A DNA stretch of 64,000 bases from Hymenobacter taeanensis. Lineage in GTDB: Bacteria; Bacteroidota; Bacteroidia; Cytophagales; Hymenobacteraceae. Below are positions 16,781 to 25,132 of this stretch, piece after piece. Under the pieces are notes generated by a model. The model made no database searches, was not told the origin of the DNA, and worked only from the letters and a program-made list of their open reading frames with translations. A program made the translations under genes and the position numbers. Each line of letters begins with the position of its first letter. Positions within the stretch are counted from its first letter, which is position 1. The stretch spans positions 1,239,501-1,303,500 of the forward strand of contig NZ_CP053538.1 of the NCBI RefSeq assembly GCF_013137895.1, given 5' to 3'.

Positions 16781-18295
16781 CTAGTTACGGGTCATGGCTC
16801 GGTTGGTAGCCAGCTCAGTAGCCGGAATGGGCCATACGTACAGCGGGTTCTCAGGGGCTACTGCACTCACGGTACCTTTACCAGGAATGGTAGCGTTGAG
16901 GCGCATGATATCAATGTTGCGGATGCCCTCGCCGAGGAACTCAATCCGGCGCTCCAGCAGTACGGCATCAACGGCCGCCGCTGGGGTAGCGAAGGCAGCA
17001 TACGCGCCAGCTGGGTTAGAGCGGGTTCTTACTGCGTTCAGCAGGGCCAATGCCTGAGCATCGTTGGCTCCTACAGTCCGGAAACGAGCCTCAGCCAGGC
17101 TTAGCATCACCTCAGCATACCGAATAACCGGGGCTTTATCGGTGTAAGGAGAGCCAGTGGCATACTTCTTCAGGAACGACTCCGAGTTGACCACCGTCAC
17201 GAAGTTCGTGCGGCGAGCATCAGTAGCGGCCCAGGCGGGGTTAGATAAGATACTTCCCGCTCCCGTGTTCAAGCCGTACTCGCCATTGCCAATGGGGCCG
17301 GGCGAGAAGTAATAGGCCAACTGGTTCTGGGTGCCGGGCGTATTCTGGGCCGTGAAGGGAAAGCTCAGAATACTTTCTGACGTTTCCTGGGGCGGCGCAA
17401 ATACGGCCGCAATAGAAGCGTTGAGGGCATTAGGCACCCCAGTAGGAGCGACAAAAGGAGCCGTAGCGGGCACTATTTTATTTGCCTCCCGAATCACGTC
17501 GCTGTACTTACCCATGCTCAGGTATACCCGCGTTTTCAGGGCAATAGCCGTGTTGCGATGGGCCCGGGTCACGTTCAGCGTAGTGGCAGGAATTCCCTGC
17601 ACCGCGGCCGTGTACGAAAGCGGTAGGTTCTGCTCAGCAAAGTCCAGGTCAGTGATAATCTGGGCATACACCTCAGCCACTGAGCTGCGCGCCAGATCAT
17701 TGTTTAGGGCGTTGGTTTCAGCCTGCAGGCGCAGGGGCAAGCCGGGCTTGCTGCCATTGCCATCCGCATAGGGCCGGGCGTACAGCTGCAGCAATGAGTA
17801 GTAGCAGAGTGCGCGCAGGAACCGGGCTTCCCCCTGATAGTTAGGCACCTTTTTAGCGGCAAAATCAGCCGGAAATACCGGAGCTACATACTTTGCCGAG
17901 TTAGCTTCCAGGCCCGCCAAGAACACGTTTGCCTGGTTGATGGCAGCATAGGCTGAGGTCCAGAGGTTGATAACATCGTTCTGGGAGGTTTCCGTAACGG
18001 TGTGGTTCCACACGCTTAGCGCCGTTACGGCGTTGGAGGTACGGTTCAAAAAGTCGTTGGCCCGCACGTCGCCGTACACTTGGTAACGCCCGCCCAGGAA
18101 GCTACCCGCTTTCACGTAGCTGTATACGCCATCCATCTGCAGCTCAATGCGAGCGGGCGTATCAAACACTACCTGGTCTGAAAACAGCGTTTTGGGCACC
18201 GGGTCAAGCAAATCTTTTTGGCAGGAGGAACTTCCGAACGCCATGAGCGAGGAAATAACGGCTACCGTAACGTTTCTTTTTATTGAGCTATGCAT
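16781..18295 (-). CDS. SusD/RagB-family outer-membrane nutrient-binding lipoprotein
   Basis: 504 residues. The lipoprotein signal ends ..LMAFGSSSC with the lipid Cys at about residue 25. The sequence then follows the SusD pattern: a loose N-terminal segment (KDLLDPVPKTLFSDQVVFDT), TPR helices with NQANVFLAGL and YQGEARFLRALCYYSLLQLY, and the C-terminal SusD domain with RYAEVMLSLAEARFR, LLNAVRTRSN and LLERRIEFLGEGIRNIDIMR, ending in the common ..NPLYVWPIPATE block. It should sit on the cell surface as the lid of the SusC channel encoded 20 bp upstream. The first part of the operon is the SusC gene; a terminator follows. No glycosidase, ECF sigma or anti-sigma gene is adjacent, so the ligand cannot be guessed. 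Confidence 0.95.
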   Translation of the reverse strand: MHSSIKRNVTVAVISSLMAFGSSSCQKDLLDPVPKTLFSDQVVFDTPARIELQMDGVYSYVKAGSFLGGRYQVYGDVRANDFLNRTSNAVTALSVWNHTVTETSQNDVINLWTSAYAAINQANVFLAGLEANSAKYVAPVFPADFAAKKVPNYQGEARFLRALCYYSLLQLYARPYADGNGSKPGLPLRLQAETNALNNDLARSSVAEVYAQIITDLDFAEQNLPLSYTAAVQGIPATTLNVTRAHRNTAIALKTRVYLSMGKYSDVIREANKIVPATAPFVAPTGVPNALNASIAAVFAPPQETSESILSFPFTAQNTPGTQNQLAYYFSPGPIGNGEYGLNTGAGSILSNPAWAATDARRTNFVTVVNSESFLKKYATGSPYTDKAPVIRYAEVMLSLAEARFRTVGANDAQALALLNAVRTRSNPAGAYAAFATPAAAVDAVLLERRIEFLGEGIRNIDIMRLNATIPGKGTVSAVAPENPLYVWPIPATELATNRAMTRN

Positions 18296-18315
18296 CAGAA
18301 TGCTGTTTTTAAAAC

Positions 18316-21300
18316 CTAGAAACCAATGTTGAAGCCGGCCGTGTACGTGCGGGCCTGGCCCACAGAGTTGCGGTCGACGCCAGCGCCGGTGTTGCCGGTC
18401 TGGCCTACTGCCGTGTTGGTGGAAATTTCAGGATCAATACCCGAGTACTTCGTCAGCAGGGCGGCGTTCTGTACTTGCACGTAGAAGCGGGCGCTGGCCA
18501 TTTTAAGACGTCCAATCAGCTCTGGATTGAAGGTGTAGCCCAGTGTAACGTTGCGCAAACGAGCAAAGTCACCCTTCTCCACGTTCGAAGACATTACCAG
18601 CGCCGATCCGTTCGACACGTTGTCGCCGTACACCACGCGGGGCCATTTGGCATCGGTATTCTGCTCCGTCCAGCGCTCCAGAATATCCACGTTGTTGTTC
18701 CAGAAGCGCTGGTCGTGGAGGCCAGCCTTGGTACCGTTATAGATGTAGTTGCCGCCTGAGTACTGAATGAACACACCCAGATCAAAGCTCTTGTAGCGGA
18801 AGCTGTTGTCGAAACCGCCAAACCACTTTGGCAGCGTGGGACCGAAATACTGTCCGTCGGTCAGCTGCGTGGGGGCGCTGGTATTTTTGCCGTCCAGCGT
18901 GGTCCAGCCAGTAGAGCCGGGGCCGGTGGTGCCCAGGTGGTTGTACTGCACAACGGTACCATCCGCCTTCTGAATCATGCGCTGGCCATTGGCCGGGTTC
19001 ACACCCAATGACTTCACCGCCAAAATTTCGCCTACAGAGTGGCCTACGAGCGTGTAGTTCACCGTTTCGAGGCCCGAGGTAGCTGTGCCAATGCGCTGGC
19101 CTTCAGTAGCCAGGGCCAGTACCCGGTTTTTCTGGGTGGTGAAGTTGCCGCTCATCGTCCAGCTGAAATCCTTCTTCTGGACAGCGTTGAACTTCAGGTT
19201 TACCTCGATGCCAGTGTTGCGCATGGAGCCCACGTTAGCATCAATACTGTTGTTAGGCACGCCTTTGGATGGGGCCTGGGGTACGGGCAAAATCAGACCA
19301 TCTACCAGGTTGCGGTAGTAGGTTACATCACCCTGAATCCGGTCTTCCAGCAGCCCGAAGGTTACTCCCACATCGGTCTTTTTGCTGGTTTCCCAGGTGA
19401 GAGCAGGGTTACCGGCAAGGTTGTAGAAGATGCTGGCCGAGCCGCCGTACAGGCCCGAACCATATGTCTGCAGCGAAGCATAGTCGCCAATACCCTGGCT
19501 GTTGCCCACTTCACCGTAGCTACCCGTGAACTTCAGGAAGTTGATGGGCGCCAGAACGGAAGCGTTTTTCCAGAAGCCTTCTTCTGAAATGATATAGCCC
19601 AATGATGCCCCGTAGAAGTTACCCCACTTCTTGGCCCAGGCTGAGTAGCCGTCGCGGCGGAAGTTGATAGAGGCCAGATACTTCTTGCCGAAATCGTAGT
19701 TCAGGCGGCTGAAGTACGAGAGCAGGTAGTTCTCGCCCTGGAAGTTGCCGGATGCGGCAATATTGGTGAAGTTGCCCTCAAAAGTGTTGAAGAAATTATC
19801 GGCTACGCCCGTCCGGTTAGCGCCCCAGCGCAGAATCTCGGTGTGCTGCTGCTCGTTACCAACCAAGAACGAGAAGTTGTGATTGCCGCCCAGGGTTTTG
19901 TCGTACTGCAGCGTGTTCTGCCAGTTCCAGCGCCGGTTGGTGCGGGAGTAGTTAAGCGCTTGTCCGCCGGAGGAATAGCCGTCGCCGGCAATAGCGGTAT
20001 AGAAAGCCCGGTCTTCAAAGTTAATGTTGTTAATGCCATAGGTAGTGCGGGCATTCAGACCCGGAATCACTTCCCAGTTGGCATACACGCTTCCTTCAAT
20101 CTGATTTCCATCAGAGCGGAAGTAGTTGTTTTCCAGATCTACTACGGGGTTGTAGTAGCCAGGGTAAAGGGCCGCCCCGTTTGTGCCGGTTGGGTTCAGG
20201 TTAGCCCCGGGGCCAATACCGGCCTGGTACGTGTTGTAGCTGCCATCGGGATTAAAGGCCGGTAGGTTAGGCGGCAACACCAGCGGCAAACGACCCAGGC
20301 CTGCTGTACCAAATGCACCATCGGCCACGGAACCGGAATTTGGCGAAGAGTTTTTGGTGTTGGAGTAGCCAATTCGGGTGCCGATGGAGAACGTCTTATA
20401 CACCTTATGGTCGATGTTCAGGCGAGCCGACATGCGCTTGAACTCGTTTTTCTCCAGCATACCCTTCTGATCAGAGTAGCCGATGGAGGTGTAGTACGTA
20501 GTTTTATCGGTACCGCCTGAGAAATTAACGGTGTTGGAAGTTGCGAAGCCCGTGCGGTAGATATAGTCGTACCAACGTGTGTCGATAACGTTGCCGTTAG
20601 CATCCAGCGTAGGTCGGAAGCCTTCCACGTTGGTGGCAGCAGCGCCAATAGCAGCCCGGTTAGCGTTCAGGTTCCGAACGGCTTCGTTCTTGATATCTAT
20701 GTACTGCTGGGCATTCAGCACGTCATAAAGGCGCACCGGCCTCGATACGCCCGCCCAGGAGTCGAGCGAAATGCGGCTCTGGCCGCGCTTGCCCTTCTTG
20801 GTAGTTACCAGAATAACTCCACCAGCGGCCCGGGAGCCATAAATAGCCGTGGCAGAGGCATCTTTCAACACCTCCATGCTCTCAATGTCGCTGGGGTTCA
20901 GGTTACCGAGCGGGTTGTTGGCCACGCTACCAACCGCTGAGCTGTTACCGCTGAAGGCCGGAATGCCGTCGATTACGATGAGCGGCTCAGAGCTAAGTGA
21001 GATAGAGTTAACGCCCCGCACCCGAATTACAGGCGGGTTGTTCAACACCCCGTTGGGGGTAGTGATGTTCACGCCCGAAGCCCGTCCCTGCAGGGCCTGG
21101 TCAAAGCTCTGCACCGGAGCGGTAGCAATTTCCTTACCGCTTACCGTAGCAATAGAGCCGGTTAGCTCACGCTTAGTTTGGGTACCGTACCCCACCACCA
21201 CTACCTCATCAAGACCAGTAGAGCTACTGGCTAGCGCTACGTTTATGCTAGACTGGGTGCCAATAGCCACTTCTTTGGGCGAGTAGCCAATGAAGGAGTA

Positions 21301-21519
21301 CACTAGCGTAGTAGCATTGGCGGGCACCGCCAAGGAGTACCGACCATTTACGTCAGTAGAGGTGCCCTGAGCGCCTCCTTTTACAATCACGGTAACCCCC
21401 GGCAACCCAGCGCCGTCGGCTCCAACTACCTGACCAGTTACAGTGCGCGTTTGAGCCTGCACGTCGTGGCTGGCTATTGCGAGAACCGTGAAAGGGAACA
21501 ACAGTAATGTTTTCCTCAT
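18316..21519 (-). CDS. SusC/RagA-family TonB-linked outer-membrane transporter
   Basis: 1067 residues from ATG 21517-21519, chosen because the signal peptide MRKTLLLFPFTVLAIASHDV (cleavage near ..VQAQ) begins there. Domain order: CarboxypepD_reg-like domain (VTGQVVGADGAGLPGVTVIV.., about 25-105), TonB-box-like stretch and plug (LDEVVVVGYGTQTKRELTGS, then VRGVNSISLSSEPLIVIDGI and ..DASATAIYGSRAAGGVILVT), then the 22-strand barrel ending in a terminal aromatic residue (TAGFNIGF). It forms the energy-dependent outer-membrane channel whose lid is the SusD-like lipoprotein encoded 20 bp downstream. Length is typical. No regulator is adjacent, so control is unclear. Confidence 0.96.
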   Translation of the reverse strand: MRKTLLLFPFTVLAIASHDVQAQTRTVTGQVVGADGAGLPGVTVIVKGGAQGTSTDVNGRYSLAVPANATTLVYSFIGYSPKEVAIGTQSSINVALASSSTGLDEVVVVGYGTQTKRELTGSIATVSGKEIATAPVQSFDQALQGRASGVNITTPNGVLNNPPVIRVRGVNSISLSSEPLIVIDGIPAFSGNSSAVGSVANNPLGNLNPSDIESMEVLKDASATAIYGSRAAGGVILVTTKKGKRGQSRISLDSWAGVSRPVRLYDVLNAQQYIDIKNEAVRNLNANRAAIGAAATNVEGFRPTLDANGNVIDTRWYDYIYRTGFATSNTVNFSGGTDKTTYYTSIGYSDQKGMLEKNEFKRMSARLNIDHKVYKTFSIGTRIGYSNTKNSSPNSGSVADGAFGTAGLGRLPLVLPPNLPAFNPDGSYNTYQAGIGPGANLNPTGTNGAALYPGYYNPVVDLENNYFRSDGNQIEGSVYANWEVIPGLNARTTYGINNINFEDRAFYTAIAGDGYSSGGQALNYSRTNRRWNWQNTLQYDKTLGGNHNFSFLVGNEQQHTEILRWGANRTGVADNFFNTFEGNFTNIAASGNFQGENYLLSYFSRLNYDFGKKYLASINFRRDGYSAWAKKWGNFYGASLGYIISEEGFWKNASVLAPINFLKFTGSYGEVGNSQGIGDYASLQTYGSGLYGGSASIFYNLAGNPALTWETSKKTDVGVTFGLLEDRIQGDVTYYRNLVDGLILPVPQAPSKGVPNNSIDANVGSMRNTGIEVNLKFNAVQKKDFSWTMSGNFTTQKNRVLALATEGQRIGTATSGLETVNYTLVGHSVGEILAVKSLGVNPANGQRMIQKADGTVVQYNHLGTTGPGSTGWTTLDGKNTSAPTQLTDGQYFGPTLPKWFGGFDNSFRYKSFDLGVFIQYSGGNYIYNGTKAGLHDQRFWNNNVDILERWTEQNTDAKWPRVVYGDNVSNGSALVMSSNVEKGDFARLRNVTLGYTFNPELIGRLKMASARFYVQVQNAALLTKYSGIDPEISTNTAVGQTGNTGAGVDRNSVGQARTYTAGFNIGF

Positions 21520-22054
21520 GTGTTCTTCTTTGGAGTTTGAAGTTTTTTCAATAATCAACCCCAAGAAGTAACAGATTCATAACTTAAACAAAATACAGTC
21601 GTTAAATTTTAATTAAAAGGCGTTAGTTTTTCAATTATACGATATCCATATATAAGTAAGCCAGCACTTACCGTATTAGAAAAATATAATATACTGTACA
21701 GATAAGCATAGTATGCACAGCTGTGGTTGGGAGTTTTTTGGCATGAATTGCGGTACCGCCCACGGTCGCATGCTAGACAGCTCTGGAGGTATATTATGTG
21801 CATTTGCACGTTGTAAATCCCCCTTTATCTTGCAAAAACCAGCCTAATAGGCAGGAGTGTATAGCGTACCAAGAAGGTGGCTGCTATTGTTGAGCTTGGA
21901 GTTACTGCCAGGCCTTCCACTTTAGTGTGTACTTACTCCTCTTGAAACTGTACTATCGGCCATTTGAGCGCTGGGCTTCCGGCAGGCTACAAATTAAAAG
22001 TCAGGCAGTTATCGACATTTTTTGTTCTGCGCCGTTTCAGCTGCCCGCAAATGC
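21520..22054. other. Gene-free region upstream of the SusC gene
   Basis: About 535 bp between the SusC start and the hairpin at 22055, AT-rich near the SusC gene (21540-21700). It must hold the SusCD promoter; a TATTTTG heptamer on the minus strand near 21590 is one base short of a TAnnTTTG box. I see no credible reading frame or RNA gene. Confidence 0.5.
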
Positions 22055-22082
22055 AAAAGCCCGACCTTGCGGTCGGGCTTTT
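22055..22082. terminator. 12-bp hairpin downstream of tRNA-Val
   Basis: AAAAGCCCGACC at 22055-22066 pairs perfectly with GGTCGGGCTTTT at 22071-22082 around TTGC. It lies 53 bp beyond the 3' end of the minus-strand tRNA gene and should end its transcript. Confidence 0.8.
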
Positions 22083-22135
22083 CAGGAGATTCGTTTCTGC
22101 CTCACTGGCAAGCTATGAGGCAGGTGACTTTGCTG

Positions 22136-22210
22136 TGGGGCGTACTGGGCTCGAACCAGTGACCCCTACCTTGTCGAGGTAGTGCTCTAAACCAACTGAG
22201 CTAACACCCC
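22136..22210 (-). tRNA. tRNA-Val (GAC)
   Basis: The minus strand folds as a cloverleaf of 75 nt: 7-bp acceptor stem GGGGTGT/ACGCCCC (one U-G pair) with discriminator A, D arm with AGTTGGTT, a 5-bp anticodon stem CTACC/GGTAG around loop TCGACAA (anticodon GAC, valine), and a T arm ACTGG-TTCGAGC-CCAGT. The 3' CCA is not encoded (CAGCA follows) and must be added after transcription. No neighbouring tRNA genes are seen. Confidence 0.95.
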
Positions 22211-22422
22211 TAACAAAGCCAATCTGGCGGCGGCCGTAAAGAGCCAAAGGTATTATTATACCTGATATTTTCTACTGCTTCAGGGTGCAAAATTTATGCT
22301 TTGGATGGTCTACTGCTGTAACCTTCTGACGGCGCGTTAGTATAGCACTTTACCGATGCTTTTTAGCCGCTCTTGCACCCCAGCTCGGTATTCGCCCCTC
22401 CATGCTTCATTGCTCTCTCCTT

Positions 22423-23133
22423 ATGAAAAAAGTAGCTCTCCTCCTCTCCTGCTGTGCCCTCAGCGTAGCCGCATTTGCCCAAGACACAACTACCGGCCCC
22501 CGCTCGGGCCGCTTAGCTTCTTCCACTGACTATTCTTCGGGCGGCAACGGCTCCCGCAACAACGGCTTCGGTATAAAAGGCGGCTTTACAGCCTCTAACT
22601 TCCGGGGCGACGATAAGAAGAACTTCGGTAACGAAGGGATTTATAATACCTTCCACGCGGGGGTATATTCCCAGTTTAGCTTTAATGATAAGTTCTCACT
22701 GCAGCCTGAAATCCTGTACAGCCGCCAGGGCTTTAAGGGCAGCAACCCCGCCAATACCACTCAAACCGGCACTTACACCACCCGCCTCGACTACCTACAG
22801 GTGCCTGTGCTGCTGGTGTACAACTTCCTCGATAACGTGAGCGTGCATGTGGGCCCACAGGTATCGTTGCTGACCAAAGTGAAGGAAGGCGACAGAGAGC
22901 GTAAAATTGCGGACGACAACAATGTATATGGCTACAGCTACAACAGCCTCGATTATGGCCTTGCTGCTGGCCTGGAAGCTCGCGTAGGCCCGGCCCGCGT
23001 GGGTGGTCGTTATACGGCTGGCTTTGCCGATATCATCCAAGACCAAGACTTGTCTAAGACCGGCACTAAAACCGTTAATGCTATCAAGAACGGTATGTTC
23101 CAGGTATATGTAGGCATCGGTATTTCCAACTAA
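22423..23133 (+). CDS. Outer-membrane beta-barrel protein (PorT-like/OMP_b-brl_2)
   Basis: 236 residues from ATG 22423, which begins a clear signal peptide (MKKVALLLSCCALSVAAFAQ). The mature protein has a low-complexity Ser/Gly linker, then the family pattern FGIKGGFTASNFRG, FNTFHAGVYSQFSFNDKFSLQPEILYSRQG (split here between 60 and 110), LDYLQVPVLLVYNF, VHVGPQVSLL and a final QVYVGIGISN strand. These are the alternating strands of a small beta-barrel in the outer membrane. Function is unknown; members of this family are usually annotated porin-family or PorT-family proteins. A strong terminator follows. Confidence 0.85.
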   Translation: MKKVALLLSCCALSVAAFAQDTTTGPRSGRLASSTDYSSGGNGSRNNGFGIKGGFTASNFRGDDKKNFGNEGIYNTFHAGVYSQFSFNDKFSLQPEILYSRQGFKGSNPANTTQTGTYTTRLDYLQVPVLLVYNFLDNVSVHVGPQVSLLTKVKEGDRERKIADDNNVYGYSYNSLDYGLAAGLEARVGPARVGGRYTAGFADIIQDQDLSKTGTKTVNAIKNGMFQVYVGIGISN

Positions 23134-23164
23134 GCACAGCCGCTACTGCTCAAAATATAATTGC

Positions 23165-23193
23165 AAGAGGAAGCCCATCCGGCTTCCTCTTTT
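23165..23193 (+). terminator. Intrinsic terminator of the beta-barrel gene
   Basis: AAGAGGAAGCC at 23165-23175 pairs with GGCTTCCTCTT at 23181-23191 around CATCC, followed by T residues. Confidence 0.85.
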
Positions 23194-23237
23194 GCGTTCC
23201 ATTAATTGTCCTGTGCATTTCTCAAGCTGCTATACCG

Positions 23238-23747
23238 TTGCTTACTCCTTCCGCCGAAATATTACCCGCTATAAATCACGCCCGTGAGCTACTGGCTGAG
23301 CGCGGCATGGCAGTGCTGGGCACCTGGGCCCTACTGAATCTGCTGATTAGTGGCTACCTCGTGAAGCAGCACGATGCCCGCACAGAGGCGTACCACTTTC
23401 ACCTCATGAATGTGGGCTGGAACATGGTAAACACGCTGTTAGCTGTATGGGGAATCTTGCAGGCCAACCCGGCGCACGTAGCCAACCTTACCCTGCCTGA
23501 AAGCCTGACGGCACAATTTAACTTCGAGAAGATTTTGCTCTTTAATGCGGGCCTTGATGTGGCCTACGTATGCGTGGGCAGTTGGTTCAGAGCCCGGGCA
23601 GGCACGGCGGTGGCTACCCGCCCTGAGCGTCTCCTGGGATACGGGCGCTCCTTATGGATACAGGGCGGTTTCCTGTTTTTGTTTGATGTAAGCTTTTACG
23701 TCATTTACCACCGCTGGGCAAGTGAGCTGTTGCTACGAGTTTCGTAG
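23238..23747 (+). CDS. Conserved-looking membrane protein (possibly DUF6992 family)
   Basis: 169 residues from a TTG start at 23238; the first ATG is 23 codons later (23307). Four hydrophobic segments can be seen, near 25-43 (AVLGTWALLNLLISGYLV), 55-72, 95-112 and 140-158 (GGFLFLFDVSFYVIYHRW), joined by short polar loops with HFHLMNVGWNMVN in the first loop. I think it matches a small Bacteroidetes membrane family of unknown function (DUF6992), but this is from memory of its look and is uncertain. Convergent with the PfpI-like gene across a bidirectional terminator. Confidence 0.6.
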   Translation: MLTPSAEILPAINHARELLAERGMAVLGTWALLNLLISGYLVKQHDARTEAYHFHLMNVGWNMVNTLLAVWGILQANPAHVANLTLPESLTAQFNFEKILLFNAGLDVAYVCVGSWFRARAGTAVATRPERLLGYGRSLWIQGGFLFLFDVSFYVIYHRWASELLLRVS

Positions 23748-23768
23748 GCCACCGCGCCACCGGCTACA

Positions 23769-23807
23769 AAAAAGCCCCACCGGCCGCATAGGCCAGTGGG
23801 GCTTTTT
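23769..23807. terminator. Bidirectional terminator between convergent genes
   Basis: AAAAAGCCCCAC at 23769-23780 pairs with GTGGGGCTTTTT at 23796-23807; the loop holds an inner GGCC/GGCC pair. It separates the membrane protein gene (+) from the PfpI-like gene (-). Confidence 0.85.
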
Positions 23808-23826
23808 ATGAGTGACAGGCTTGCGC

Positions 23827-24393
23827 CTAGGCGTTTACTGAGTCTTTCACCAAGGCTTCCTTGATCTTCTCGTTGAAGTTAGGAATATCCTGGGGGTTAC
23901 GGCTGGTGATGAGGTTACCATCTACCACTACCGTTTCATCAACCCAATGGGCGCCGGCATTTTTTATATCGGTTTGGAGGCTGGGCCAGCTGGTGAGCTT
24001 CTTGCCGCGCACTACGTCGGCCTCAATCAGCGTCCAGGGGCCGTGGCAGATGGCGGCTACGGGCTTGCCGGAACGCACAAACTCGCCAATGAAGCGTACC
24101 ACTTCAGGCTTGGTGCGCAGCACATCGGGGTTCATTTGGCCGCCGGGCAACACCAGGGCATCGTAGTCGGCAACTTTCACGTCGCCAATTACTTTATCTA
24201 CATCTACTTTATCACCCCAGTCTTTCTCATCCCAGCCCTTAATAGAGCCACTCTTAAGGGAGATTACGTGGGTTTCAGCCCCTTCGCCTTCCAGGTATTT
24301 CTTGGGCTTTTCCAACTCCGACTGCTCAAAACCGTCGGTGGCAATAATGGCTATTTTTTTGCCTTTCAAGGCGTCGCTTCCAAAGAGGCTCAT
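23827..24393 (-). CDS. DJ-1/PfpI-family protein (type 1 glutamine amidotransferase-like)
   Basis: 188 residues, the usual family length. The nucleophile elbow AAICHGPW puts Cys116 next to His117, and Glu23 in ATDGFEQSEL completes the site that activates the cysteine. The block YDALVLPGGQMNPD (about 77-90) is the expected loop before the nucleophile. Members such as YhbO and PfpI are stress proteins with reported protease, glyoxalase or deglycase activity; the physiological reaction remains disputed. No signal peptide, so cytoplasmic. Single-gene unit. Confidence 0.9.
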   Translation of the reverse strand: MSLFGSDALKGKKIAIIATDGFEQSELEKPKKYLEGEGAETHVISLKSGSIKGWDEKDWGDKVDVDKVIGDVKVADYDALVLPGGQMNPDVLRTKPEVVRFIGEFVRSGKPVAAICHGPWTLIEADVVRGKKLTSWPSLQTDIKNAGAHWVDETVVVDGNLITSRNPQDIPNFNEKIKEALVKDSVNA

Positions 24394-24420
24394 ATGGTTT
24401 TACGTTTAGTACAGAAAATA

Positions 24421-24455
24421 AAAAGCCGACGCTACGCGGAGTAGCATCGGCTTTT
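24421..24455 (-). terminator. Hairpin downstream of the thioesterase gene
   Basis: AAAAGCCGA and TCGGCTTTT at the two ends pair, with a second GCTAC/GTAGC stem inside, separated by one mismatched pair. It lies about 95 bp past the stop of the minus-strand thioesterase gene, directly upstream of the PfpI-like gene. Confidence 0.7.
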
Positions 24456-24550
24456 CTTTAACGGGTGGTATCCGTGGGGGTTGTAAAATGGGTGCCTTCA
24501 GTTGAGCTAATTTGCTTATAAAATTGTGGCTTAGGCTGGTGCCCATCGGC

Positions 24551-25066
24551 CTACTCACTGCGCTCGTGCTTCAGCTGTTTGCGCAGGCGCTTTACGCGGT
24601 CATCAAACCCATCGGGGTCATAGCTGACGTCCTCCACATCAAGTTGCTCCAGCATGTCCATGAGGTCGTCGGAGTGCTCAGTACGTGTACCACCGGGCAC
24701 CCGTACAAAGGTCATTTCCGACCATAGCACCGCTTTCAGGCGCAAGCCATCTTCGCTTAGCATCTGCATCTCAACCACTAGGTTGGAGTTATCGAAATGA
24801 ATAAGCTGGGTTTTGATGCGAACCAGCTCAGCATGCTGGGCGGGGCGCAGGTAGGCAATGTGGTGTTTAGATATTACCCAACCGGCGCCCAGCTCCTGCG
24901 CCAACTGGCCTAGGTTGAGGGCGTAGTGCTGAATAGTATGCTCTTCGCGAGCATTCAGGAAGTAGTCGAGGTAGCGGGCGTTGTTGAGGTGGCCTAGCAT
25001 GTCGCAGTCCTGAAACAGAACGCGATGAGTGGTTTCCGGCGTACGGAGCAACGATTTAGCAGCCAT
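24551..25066 (-). CDS. Acyl-CoA thioesterase, 4HBT hotdog family
   Basis: 171 residues from ATG 25064-25066 (MAAKSLLRTPETTHRV). The hotdog-fold signature is FQDCDMLGHLNNARYLDYFL near 17-36, where Asp and the HLNNARY stretch match the catalytic segment of FadM/YbgC-type thioesterases (D.x.GH.NN..Y). The later strands (ISKHHIAYLRPAQHAELVRI.., VVEMQMLSEDGLRLK) fit the beta-sheet of the fold. It should hydrolyse an acyl-CoA in the cytoplasm; chain length unknown. A CAAAGGTG sequence 23 bp upstream is one base off an inverted TAnnTTTG promoter box. Confidence 0.85.
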   Translation of the reverse strand: MAAKSLLRTPETTHRVLFQDCDMLGHLNNARYLDYFLNAREEHTIQHYALNLGQLAQELGAGWVISKHHIAYLRPAQHAELVRIKTQLIHFDNSNLVVEMQMLSEDGLRLKAVLWSEMTFVRVPGGTRTEHSDDLMDMLEQLDVEDVSYDPDGFDDRVKRLRKQLKHERSE

Positions 25067-25132
25067 GGTGGGGAGCAAGTGATAGGTGCAAAGGTGTGGA
25101 TTTGCGGCCGAATGCGAGTTTGGGGTAGGGCG

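Noticed and set aside
19039..19587. 182-codon open frame antisense to the SusC gene
   Set aside because: Fully inside an unambiguous SusC coding sequence, with no family features.
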